From: an uncultured Bacteroidaceae bacterium | GTDB taxonomy: Bacteria > Bacteroidota > Bacteroidia > Bacteroidales > Bacteroidaceae | Direction: 5' to 3' | DNA: 64,000 bases | NCBI GenBank assembly: GCA_905235525.1 | Contig: CAJOLW010000036.1 | Coordinates: 1-64,000, forward strand | Shown: positions 54,456-62,554 of the stretch, piece after piece | Numbering within the stretch: position 1 is the stretch's first letter | Layout of the letters: each line of letters begins with the position of its first letter | Notes under the pieces: generated by a model | The model's database searches: none | Told to the model about the DNA's origin: nothing | The model's input: the letters and a program-made list of their open reading frames with translations, nothing else | Translations under genes and position numbers: made by a program

Positions 54456-54887
54456 TCAAACATCCACCGTAGGAAGGTTCAAAAACGAAAGCCTTCCGTT
54501 TCGAATAGGGAAGGTGATGTCAACACGACCTCTCACCTTCTTTTTTCCAGATGTGGCAGGTTTGAATTTCATCTTACGGCACACTTTAATTGCTTCTGTA
54601 TCAAGACTCTTTGTTAACGAACGAACCACTTGTGTGTTCTCGACATTCCCCTTGGAATTGACAATTACAGCGACAACAATTCTTCCGTCCACTTTTTCAC
54701 GAATTTTAGGCTGATTGAAGTTTTTCAGAAGAAAAGACTTTACACCCTCTTCCCCACCTTTAAACAAAGGAGGAGTTACCCTCTCCTTCCTTTGTTCCAT
54801 TTGTTGACGAGGTGAATAATCAAAGAAAAATTGAGCCTTGAGTATTGATGAAAAAAGAATGAAAAATAGTAGAGTAATTTGTCGCAT
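54456..54887 (-). CDS. TonB-like C-terminal domain protein
   Basis: A 143-residue exported protein (signal peptide about 1-18) whose second half is a TonB C-terminal domain: VDGRIVVAVIVNSKGNVENTQVVRSLTKSLDTEAIKVCRKMKF. The usual long Pro-rich periplasm-spanning linker and membrane anchor are missing, so it is not a classical TonB. It could contact TonB receptors or act in another complex. Promoter at 54916-54946. Confidence 0.82.
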   Translation of the reverse strand: MRQITLLFFILFSSILKAQFFFDYSPRQQMEQRKERVTPPLFKGGEEGVKSFLLKNFNQPKIREKVDGRIVVAVIVNSKGNVENTQVVRSLTKSLDTEAIKVCRKMKFKPATSGKKKVRGRVDITFPIRNGRLSFLNLPTVDV

Positions 54888-54915
54888 AATAATACGGTTT
54901 TGATGTTTGCGGGTT

Positions 54916-54946
54916 CAAAATTAATGGAAAGTTTTCTTTCTGGCAA
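54916..54946 (-). promoter_or_regulatory. Promoter of the TonB-like gene
   Basis: TTG, 20 bases, then TAATTTTG (54916-54923) on the minus strand. Confidence 0.6.
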
Positions 54947-55008
54947 GAAAAATCCATAGAAAGGTTTAAAAAAATTGATTTCTTTAGTCACGTGTCGAAA
55001 GAAATCCC

Positions 55009-55016
55009 TAACTTTG
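55009..55016 (+). promoter_or_regulatory. Promoter -7 box of the purH-mre operon
   Basis: TAACTTTG, followed by a leader of about 130 bases before purH. Confidence 0.6.
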
Positions 55017-55046
55017 CATTTTGTAAGGCAAAAAGTCTATAGATTG

Positions 55047-55062
55047 TTGTGTGCGCACACAA
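55047..55062 (+). promoter_or_regulatory. 16 bp palindrome in the purH leader
   Basis: TTGTGTGCGCACACAA is a perfect palindrome about 25 bases after the likely transcription start, a typical place for a repressor-binding site. Confidence 0.45.
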
Positions 55063-55152
55063 ACAGTTTCATGAAGAGAGAATATGAATTGGCTAAAATG
55101 CTTATACACTACATAATCAATCACAAGTTTACAATCATCAAATTTAGGACAA

Positions 55153-55746
55153 ATGGCTGACGTAAAGAAAATCAAGACCGCACTCGTATCAGTGTTCCAC
55201 AAGGATGGATTAGACGAGTTGCTCGCAGAACTGAACAAAAACGGAGTAAAATTCCTTTCAACAGGAGGAACACAAGCATTCATAGAAAGTCTTGGCTATT
55301 CCTGCCAAAAAGTGGAGGACTTGACTACATATCCATCCATCTTGGGAGGTCGAGTAAAGACACTTCACCCTAAAGTGTTTGGTGGAATTCTCGGACGTCG
55401 CGAATTGGAAAGCGACCAACAAGAAATGGCAAAATATGAAATCCCAGAAATAGACCTTGTCATTGTTGACCTCTATCCATTTGAGGAAACCGTGGCATCC
55501 ACCAATGACGAACCCACCATTATTGAAAAGATTGACATTGGTGGCATCTCGTTGATTCGTGCAGCAGCCAAAAACTTCAATGATGTAGTCATTGTTCCCA
55601 GCAAAGCAGAGTACAAGCCTCTGCTCGACATTGTCAAGGCACAAGGTGCGGAAACCACAAAGGCACAGCGTAAGCAATTTGCAGAACGTGCTTTCGCCAC
55701 CTCAAGCCATTACGACACAGCCATTCACGCATATTTCGCACAATAA
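55153..55746 (+). CDS. purH: IMP cyclohydrolase domain of PurH, single-domain form
   Basis: A 197-residue protein that covers only the N-terminal MGS-like IMP cyclohydrolase domain: ALVSVFHKDGL, FLSTGGT, GGRVKTLHPKVFGG, KIDIGGISLIRAAAKN and SSHYDTAI. Usual PurH is about 510 residues with an AICAR transformylase half; here TAA follows directly after the domain (HAYFAQ) and mreB begins 12 bp later. The transformylase activity must come from elsewhere or be lost. The end is clean, so this looks like a real short form rather than a frameshift. Confidence 0.85.
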   Translation: MADVKKIKTALVSVFHKDGLDELLAELNKNGVKFLSTGGTQAFIESLGYSCQKVEDLTTYPSILGGRVKTLHPKVFGGILGRRELESDQQEMAKYEIPEIDLVIVDLYPFEETVASTNDEPTIIEKIDIGGISLIRAAAKNFNDVVIVPSKAEYKPLLDIVKAQGAETTKAQRKQFAERAFATSSHYDTAIHAYFAQ

Positions 55747-55758
55747 AAGAGTAAGATT

Positions 55759-56781
55759 ATGGGATTTTTTTCTTTGACTCAAGAAATAGCAATGGACCTC
55801 GGTACCGCTAACACCATCATTACCGTCAACGGCAAGGTGGTAGTGGACGAGCCTTCGGTTGTTGCTCTCGACAAGAAAAACAACAAAATGATTGCAGTCG
55901 GTCACAAGGCAAAGATGATGTATGGCAAAGAGCATGAAGGCATCCGCACCTGTCGTCCACTACGTGACGGTGTGATTGCAGACTTCTATGCATGTGAGCA
56001 GATGATGCGCGGACTCATCAGAATGGTAAAGACCGGACATCACCTCTTCACACCATCACTCCGTATGGTGATTGGTGTTCCTTCTGGCTCAACAGAAGTG
56101 GAACTTCGTGCTGTACGTGACAGTGCTGAGCATTCTGGGGGACGTGATGTCTATCTGATTTTCGAACCAATGGCTGCAGCAATCGGTTGTGGTATTGACG
56201 TCGAGGCTCCAGAGGGTCAAATGATTGTCGATATTGGTGGAGGTTCCACTGAAATTGCAGTCATTTCATTAGGTGGCATTGTTAGTAACAACTCTATTCG
56301 TGTTGCAGGTGATGAGTTGACGGCTGACATTCAAGAATATATGGCACGCCAGCATAACGTCAAGGTTTCGGAACGCATGGCTGAACGCATCAAGATTAAT
56401 GTCGGCTCAGCCCTGACAGATCTTGGTGATGAGGCTCCTGAAGATTTTGTTGTGCATGGTCCTAACCGAATCACCGCACTGCCTCTTGAGATTGCCGTAT
56501 GCTATCAAGAAATCGCCCACTGCATTGACAAAACAATTGCAAAAATTGAGACAGCAGTGCTTCAGGCATTGGAAGCCACTCCACCAGAGTTGTATGCCGA
56601 CATCGTGAAGAATGGTATCTGGCTGACAGGTGGTGGCGCATTACTTCGTGGTCTTGATAAGCGTCTGAGTGACAAAATTCAGATACCATTCCATGTGGAC
56701 GACGATCCGTTGCACTCTGTGGCAAAGGGTACTGGTATCGCATTGAAAAATGTCAACAATTTCCAATTCCTGATGAGATAA
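55759..56781 (+). CDS. mreB: Rod-shape actin homologue MreB
   Basis: A 340-residue actin-fold ATPase: MDLGTANTII phosphate-1 motif, VDIGGGSTEIAVIS phosphate-2 motif, LTGGGALLRGL adenosine motif. It organises cell-wall synthesis along the membrane. First of the mreBCD-mrdA-rodA set. Confidence 0.96.
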   Translation: MGFFSLTQEIAMDLGTANTIITVNGKVVVDEPSVVALDKKNNKMIAVGHKAKMMYGKEHEGIRTCRPLRDGVIADFYACEQMMRGLIRMVKTGHHLFTPSLRMVIGVPSGSTEVELRAVRDSAEHSGGRDVYLIFEPMAAAIGCGIDVEAPEGQMIVDIGGGSTEIAVISLGGIVSNNSIRVAGDELTADIQEYMARQHNVKVSERMAERIKINVGSALTDLGDEAPEDFVVHGPNRITALPLEIAVCYQEIAHCIDKTIAKIETAVLQALEATPPELYADIVKNGIWLTGGGALLRGLDKRLSDKIQIPFHVDDDPLHSVAKGTGIALKNVNNFQFLMR

Positions 56782-56790
56782 ACGCACATC

Positions 56791-57825
56791 ATGCGTGCAC
56801 TGATTGACTTAATCATACATAACAAACACTGGTTTGTATTCCTGTTGCTGGAAGTAATAAGCCTAGCCTTTCTTTTCAGTTACAATGGATATCAAAAAAG
56901 TGTGTTATTTACAACTGCTAATGACGTGGTAGGAACTACCTACAACGTCATTAGTAGCATTACGTCATACCTCCATTTGCAAGAGGTCAATCAAGATTTG
57001 GAGAAAACTAACGAGCAACTCCGCGAAGAGGTATATGAGATGCGTCAGCAATTAGAGGCTATACAGCAGGACAGCACAAAACGTATGCCTGCATTACCTT
57101 CAAAGTATGATGTCGTTTCGGCACAAGTTATCAACATGACTATACACAAAGCCAATAATCTCATTACAATCAATAAGGGTGAAATTGATGGCATTCGACC
57201 AGAAATGGGAGTCATTTGTTCTCGTGGTGTAATTGGAATTGTATACATGACCAGCCGCCATTACAGTATTGTCATGCCTCTCCTCAATGTGAATAGCAAA
57301 ATCAGTTGTCGGTTACGCGATTCCGAGTATTTTGGTTCACTCATTTGGCAACGTGGTTATGCAAACATTGCATATGTTACAAATGTGCCACGACATGCGC
57401 AGGTAAAAGAAAATGAAATCGTTGAGACGAATGGGTATTCAGATATATTTCCGCCTGGACTCCCCATTGGAGTTGTACAACATATCGGTGATTCTCCAGA
57501 CGGCATGTCCTATTTCCTTCGTGTAAGACTATTTGTCAACTTTTCCACCCTACGCGAGGTATCCGTCATCACCAATTACCATGCTCCCGAGCGCCGTTTG
57601 CTTGAGCAAATGGCTGAAGATCCGACACAGAAAGACAGCGTGCTGAACAAACTAGAGAAGGAAAAGAAATTGGAGGAGCAACAGAGAAAAGCGGATGAAG
57701 AAAGAGCACAAAAAGAGCAACAGGAAATGAACAGAATTAAACAACAACTGGAAATGAGACATTCCGCATCTGCCCCCTCATTAGCAACGGAAGATAATAA
57801 AACAAATACCGATACTGTCAGATGA
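56791..57825 (+). CDS. mreC: Rod-shape protein MreC
   Basis: A 344-residue protein with an N-terminal membrane span (about 10-30), a coiled coil (about 65-95), and the MreC beta domain (INKGEIDGIRPEMGVI, GVIGIVY, VVETNG-type loop). A second, highly charged coiled coil (about 285-325, Glu/Lys/Gln-rich) extends the C-terminus. It scaffolds the wall elongation complex. Overlaps mreD by 4 bp. Confidence 0.92.
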   Translation: MRALIDLIIHNKHWFVFLLLEVISLAFLFSYNGYQKSVLFTTANDVVGTTYNVISSITSYLHLQEVNQDLEKTNEQLREEVYEMRQQLEAIQQDSTKRMPALPSKYDVVSAQVINMTIHKANNLITINKGEIDGIRPEMGVICSRGVIGIVYMTSRHYSIVMPLLNVNSKISCRLRDSEYFGSLIWQRGYANIAYVTNVPRHAQVKENEIVETNGYSDIFPPGLPIGVVQHIGDSPDGMSYFLRVRLFVNFSTLREVSVITNYHAPERRLLEQMAEDPTQKDSVLNKLEKEKKLEEQQRKADEERAQKEQQEMNRIKQQLEMRHSASAPSLATEDNKTNTDTVR

Positions 57826-58346
57826 ATTCAGTAATTCTTATACGAATGGGCAGACTCTTGACCATGCTGCTCTTACAGGTATTGGTGTTTAATCACATCC
57901 ACCTGCTGGGCTATATCACCCCTCTTGTGATAGGCTACATGGTTGTTTGTTTCCAACGTAACACATCGCGTACAGAAATATTGATATGGGGATTTATCAT
58001 TAGTTTGCTTTTTGACATTTTCAGCAATACGGCTGGAATGGGTGCCGCATCGTGTACAATGATTGCCATGATCCAACCGAAATTGCTCAACATGATGGCA
58101 CCTCGCGATTCTGCAGAAGACATCACTCCTTCTATAGCAACATTAGGCTTCGGCAACTATATCCTTTATGTATTCTTGCTCATGTTTGTACTGCACGGAT
58201 GTTTCTATTTGTTAGATGCATTCACTTTAATGGACTGGCAATTGACTGCAATCTCTATCGTAGGAGGCTCCGTGTTTACCACCTTCATTATCATCCTTAT
58301 TGAATTGATTGTACGGACTCAACGGAACACAGTACATCATACATAA
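57822..58346 (+). CDS. mreD: Rod-shape protein MreD
   Basis: A 174-residue protein with about five membrane spans and a conserved GFIISLLFDIFSNTAGMGAAS-like core. It starts inside the mreC stop (ATGA overlap). Identified by size, topology and position between mreC and the PBP2 gene. Confidence 0.85.
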   Translation: MNSVILIRMGRLLTMLLLQVLVFNHIHLLGYITPLVIGYMVVCFQRNTSRTEILIWGFIISLLFDIFSNTAGMGAASCTMIAMIQPKLLNMMAPRDSAEDITPSIATLGFGNYILYVFLLMFVLHGCFYLLDAFTLMDWQLTAISIVGGSVFTTFIIILIELIVRTQRNTVHHT

Positions 58347-58353
58347 AATAAAT

Positions 58354-60198
58354 ATGAAAAGCCACATTTACGAATATCGTAAGTTTGTTCTTGCTGGTAT
58401 AGCATTAGTAATTGTTCTCTGCTATATCATCCGTTTGGCTTTTCTGCAACTTTCCAATGAAGAGTACAAGACCCGCGCAGACGACAATGCATTTTTCAAC
58501 AATGTAATTTTTCCTGCACGTGGCGTCATCTATGACCGCAACGGCGAATTACTTGTATTCAACCAGCCTGCCTATGACATCATGGTCATCATGCGAGAAC
58601 TAAAAAATCTCGACACACTTGACTTCTGCCAAACGATTGGCATCACTCGTAAACAGTTTGATGAACGTATGGCCGCCATAAAAGACATCAATAAAAATCC
58701 GGGGTATTCTACATATACGCAACAACTCTTCATGCCACAAATTACAGCAGAAGAGTATGGCGTGTTCCAAGAAAAATTATTCCGTTTTCATGGTTTCTAC
58801 ATCCGTGAACGCACCATTCGGCGTTATGCGACCGACAACTGCGCTCACATTCTTGGTGATGTTGCAGAAGTGTCACAGAAGGAGGTGGATAACGATGATT
58901 ATTACGCCCCAGGCGATTATATTGGCAAACAAGGCGTGGAACGCAGTTATGAACCAGAACTGCGAGGAGTGAAAGGCGTACAAGTTTTATTGCGTGATGC
59001 ACGTGGGCGCATTCAAGGGCACTACCGCAATGGGGCGTTAGACCGAAAACCCATACCAGGAAAGAACCTAACTCTCTCCATCGACGCCAAGTTGCAAGCA
59101 CTTGGTGAACGTCTAATGGAAGGAAAGATGGGAGCCATCGTTGCCATCGAGCCAAAAACTGGAGAAATACTTTGCATGGTCAGTGCTCCCAGTTACAACC
59201 CCCACCGCATGGAGGGCAAACAACGAGGTGCACAGATGATGGAGATGCAACGCAATCCGATGAAACCCATGCTTAACCGTGCCATCGCCGGAACCTATCC
59301 TCCCGGCTCCACATTCAAGACATCACAAGGACTGACTTTCCTTCAGGAAGGCATCATTACTTCCTCCACAGCATATCCCTGTTATCGAGGTTTTGTCACC
59401 AAAGGCATGCGGGTAGGTTGCCACGGACACGGCTCGCCCCTTCCTCTCATTCCCGCCATCGCCACTTCATGTAACGGATACTTCTGTTGGGGACTCTACC
59501 ACATGCTGAACAACCGCACGAAATATAAGAACATCCAAGAAGCAATGACCACATGGAAAGACTATATGGTGTCGATGGGCTTCGGATACAAACTGGGTGT
59601 TGACCTCCCAGGAGAGGTGCGTGGCATGATACCCAATGCAGATTACTATGACCGACGACTGGGACAATGGAATGCGCTTGGTGTCATCTCAATTGCCATC
59701 GGTCAAGGCGAGGTGACACTCACTCCACTCCAGATAGCCAATCTTGGAGCCACTATTGCCAATCGCGGTTACTACATCACTCCTCACATCGTCAAGCACA
59801 TCGATGGTGGGCACATAGCCGACAGCCTCAAGGTGAAGCACAAGACAAAAGTGGACAAGCAATACTATAACATGGTGGTAGAAGGTATGCGCAAAGCCGT
59901 AATCGGTGGAACTTGTCGCAGTGCCAACACCTCCATGTATGAAGTGTGTGGCAAGACGGGGACAGCCCAGAACCGAGGAAAAGACCACTCCGCATTTATG
60001 GGGTTCGCCCCAAAAGACAACCCCCAAATCGCCATTGCTGTCTATGTGGAAAACGGTGGTTTCGGAGCCACATACGGAGTACCCATCGGTGCATTGATGA
60101 TGGAACAATTCATCAATGGCAAACTCTCGGCTGGCAGCGAGGCAAAAGCAGCATCATTCCAAAACAGGCACATTGATTATGGAACAAGAGAAAGATAA
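58354..60198 (+). CDS. mrdA: Penicillin-binding protein 2
   Basis: A 614-residue class B PBP. N-terminal membrane span (about 10-30), PBP dimer domain (about 50-240), transpeptidase with PPGSTFKTSQ (active Ser), SCNGYF and KTGTAQN. It cross-links wall glycan during elongation together with RodA, encoded 9 bp downstream. Start at 58354 (MKSHIYEYRKF); the open frame runs 15 codons further into the mreD end. Confidence 0.94.
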   Translation: MKSHIYEYRKFVLAGIALVIVLCYIIRLAFLQLSNEEYKTRADDNAFFNNVIFPARGVIYDRNGELLVFNQPAYDIMVIMRELKNLDTLDFCQTIGITRKQFDERMAAIKDINKNPGYSTYTQQLFMPQITAEEYGVFQEKLFRFHGFYIRERTIRRYATDNCAHILGDVAEVSQKEVDNDDYYAPGDYIGKQGVERSYEPELRGVKGVQVLLRDARGRIQGHYRNGALDRKPIPGKNLTLSIDAKLQALGERLMEGKMGAIVAIEPKTGEILCMVSAPSYNPHRMEGKQRGAQMMEMQRNPMKPMLNRAIAGTYPPGSTFKTSQGLTFLQEGIITSSTAYPCYRGFVTKGMRVGCHGHGSPLPLIPAIATSCNGYFCWGLYHMLNNRTKYKNIQEAMTTWKDYMVSMGFGYKLGVDLPGEVRGMIPNADYYDRRLGQWNALGVISIAIGQGEVTLTPLQIANLGATIANRGYYITPHIVKHIDGGHIADSLKVKHKTKVDKQYYNMVVEGMRKAVIGGTCRSANTSMYEVCGKTGTAQNRGKDHSAFMGFAPKDNPQIAIAVYVENGGFGATYGVPIGALMMEQFINGKLSAGSEAKAASFQNRHIDYGTRER

Positions 60199-60207
60199 AC
60201 AGCGGCA

Positions 60208-61677
60208 ATGATAGAACAAGAACAAAGCAACAAAGGCATATTCCTCAGCATCGACTGGATAACCATCCTGCTCTACGTGATACTCATTGTGTGGGGATGG
60301 TTCAGCGTGTGTGGTGCTTGCTACGATTTCAATAATCCAAACCTTTTCAGTTGGGAGACCAATTCGGGCAAGCAAATTGTCTGGGGAGGCACATCGTTGG
60401 TGTTGGCTGCAGTGCTGATGCTTATAGAAAAACGTTTTTATGACACAGCCGCTTATGTCATCTATGTAGCAATGATGCTACTGTTGATTGTTACCATCTT
60501 CATTGCTCCCGATACAAAAGGTTCTCGTTCCTGGTTGCCCATCGGTTCGTCTGTCAAGATACAACCGGCTGAATTTGCCAAGTTTGCTGTAGCATTGGCA
60601 CTTGGGAAGTTCATGGACAAATACGGATTCAGCATTCGAAAGACGAAAGACATTGGGATTGCCATCGCATTGATTCTTTTTCCAATGTTACTTATCATCG
60701 CCCAAAGGGAAACAGGCTCAGCCCTCGTTTATTGTGCCTTTTTCCTTATGCTTTATCGAGAAGGCATGACAGGTTCCTTACTGTTCAGCGGATTTGCTTG
60801 CGTGGTGTATTTTGTGGTGGGCATGAAGTTCTGTGAGGACTATATTGCTGATATGCCCGTATCCATTGGTGAATTCACAGTCCTGTTACTGACCATGATT
60901 TTCACGATTGGAATGATATGGGTGTATTGCAAAAATCTGAAAGCGGTAAAAATCATCTCGTACATATGTTTCGGAGGGACACTCTTGGGTATGCTGTTCT
61001 CCACCTTTGTCATTCCCTTCGATGTCTGCTATATCATGCTTGGACTCTGCATTCTGATGATTGGTTATATCATAGGACTGGCGGTCTATACTCAATTGAT
61101 TCGATACGGTCTGATTGCCTTTTTCGCCATCATATCAACATCCTTTTTTTACATCACAGACTCACTCTTTGAGCACCTCGACAACCACCAACGTGTACGT
61201 ATCGAAGTGCTGCTGGGCATGAAGGATGACCCACGTGGTGCAGGTTACAATGTCAATCAGGCAAAGATAGCCATAGGCTCTGGTGGCTTGTTAGGAAAAG
61301 GCTTCCTAAACGGCACACAAACCAAATTGCGCTATGTACCTGAACAGCACACAGACTTCATTTTCTGTACGGTGGGTGAAGAGGAAGGTTTTATCGGTTC
61401 AGCGGGCGTGCTCATTGTCTATCTGCTTTTCATATGGCGACTCATCGCATTGGCAGAACGACAAACCGACACGATGGGACGAGTGTATGGCTATTGTGTG
61501 CTGTGCATCTTCCTTTTTCATCTGTTCATCAATGTGGGTATGGTGCTCGGCTTGACTCCAGTCATCGGCATTCCCCTCCCCTTTTTCAGTTACGGAGGTT
61601 CTTCCCTATGGGGATTCACATTACTCCTCTTCATTTTCCTTCGCATGGATGCAGAAAGAAACCTCAAACGACAATAG
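60208..61677 (+). CDS. rodA: Peptidoglycan glycosyltransferase RodA
   Basis: A 489-residue SEDS-family membrane protein with 10 or more spans. It shows GSRSWLPIGSSVKIQPAEFAKF and, late, EQHTDFIFCTVGEEEGFIG and PLPFFSYGGSS, which are family signatures. It is longer than the ~370-residue E. coli protein, with an inserted hydrophobic part about residues 215-310. It polymerises glycan chains with PBP2. Confidence 0.94.
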   Translation: MIEQEQSNKGIFLSIDWITILLYVILIVWGWFSVCGACYDFNNPNLFSWETNSGKQIVWGGTSLVLAAVLMLIEKRFYDTAAYVIYVAMMLLLIVTIFIAPDTKGSRSWLPIGSSVKIQPAEFAKFAVALALGKFMDKYGFSIRKTKDIGIAIALILFPMLLIIAQRETGSALVYCAFFLMLYREGMTGSLLFSGFACVVYFVVGMKFCEDYIADMPVSIGEFTVLLLTMIFTIGMIWVYCKNLKAVKIISYICFGGTLLGMLFSTFVIPFDVCYIMLGLCILMIGYIIGLAVYTQLIRYGLIAFFAIISTSFFYITDSLFEHLDNHQRVRIEVLLGMKDDPRGAGYNVNQAKIAIGSGGLLGKGFLNGTQTKLRYVPEQHTDFIFCTVGEEEGFIGSAGVLIVYLLFIWRLIALAERQTDTMGRVYGYCVLCIFLFHLFINVGMVLGLTPVIGIPLPFFSYGGSSLWGFTLLLFIFLRMDAERNLKRQ

Positions 61678-61713
61678 GCTTTTAGAACTAATAAATCAAC
61701 AATCAAAAAAAGA

Positions 61714-62541
61714 ATGAACACAACAACAACTAAGAAGCCCGAGGCAATTAGGTGGCACCACTTCTCACGCCACGGCGATGCCATCTTCCTCAGTTTGAAG
61801 AGGGAGATTCGCATCAGCGTGCTCAGCGTTGCCACCCTGGCTGTTGCTTGTCCCAATTCGTCGGCGGCAATGATGGCAATGAGCCAACATCCGACATCAG
61901 AGGAATTGACCGACAGTGCTGGCGCATCTTCTTCTGGTGGAGAAGACAGCCTGCTTGACCTCACAGCGCTTCAGCATGGTGATTTGCTCTTTTGTGTGGC
62001 AAGTCCCTCACGTGATGGCATTGCGCAAGCCATCGTTACAGTAACTGAAGGTATAGACCTTCAGCGAGTTTCTCATGTAGCCATCGTATGTAAAGAGCCA
62101 TCTGGCACATACGCGCTCGAAGCCTCAGGCGAACACGGCGTGTGGCTTCATCCAATCAAAGCCTTCTTTGACCATTGTGACCACACCTCTACAGGCAATC
62201 CGATGGTATTGCTTGGCAGACTCAAGGACACGTCCAATGTCGCTGCATCGGTAGAGAAGGCAAAAACTTATCTTGGCAGACCTTACGATTATCAATACAT
62301 GCCAAGCGATTCGGCACTCTATTGCAGCGAACTCATCCACTTTTCGTATTTTGACACTGAAGGGAAAGAAATCTTTCCTCAAATGCCCATGTCCTTCCAC
62401 GACAAGAGCGGCAACGTCACGTCCTTCTGGAAAGATTACTATCGGCAGTGGAATATGAGTGTGCCCGAAGGCTGGCCAGGTACGAATCCTGGTGGTATCA
62501 GCCGAAGTGAGAAGATTGAAATGATTGGAAAATTCTTTTAA
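61714..62541 (+). CDS. YiiX/YebB-like cysteine hydrolase with unusual leader
   Basis: A 275-residue protein. From about residue 85 it is a permuted NlpC/P60-type (YiiX-like) enzyme: HGDLLFCV, VSHVAIVC with the His, YCSELIHFSY with the catalytic Cys. It may cleave amide or ester bonds in lipid or wall material. The N-terminus (RWHHFSRHGDAIFLSLKREIRISVLSVATLAVACPNSSAA) resembles the extended leader seen on some Bacteroidales TonB receptors, followed by a Ser-rich stretch. The next gene, 13 bp downstream, is a TonB receptor with an ordinary signal peptide. Confidence 0.78.
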   Translation: MNTTTTKKPEAIRWHHFSRHGDAIFLSLKREIRISVLSVATLAVACPNSSAAMMAMSQHPTSEELTDSAGASSSGGEDSLLDLTALQHGDLLFCVASPSRDGIAQAIVTVTEGIDLQRVSHVAIVCKEPSGTYALEASGEHGVWLHPIKAFFDHCDHTSTGNPMVLLGRLKDTSNVAASVEKAKTYLGRPYDYQYMPSDSALYCSELIHFSYFDTEGKEIFPQMPMSFHDKSGNVTSFWKDYYRQWNMSVPEGWPGTNPGGISRSEKIEMIGKFF

Positions 62542-62554
62542 CCACAAGAAAACA

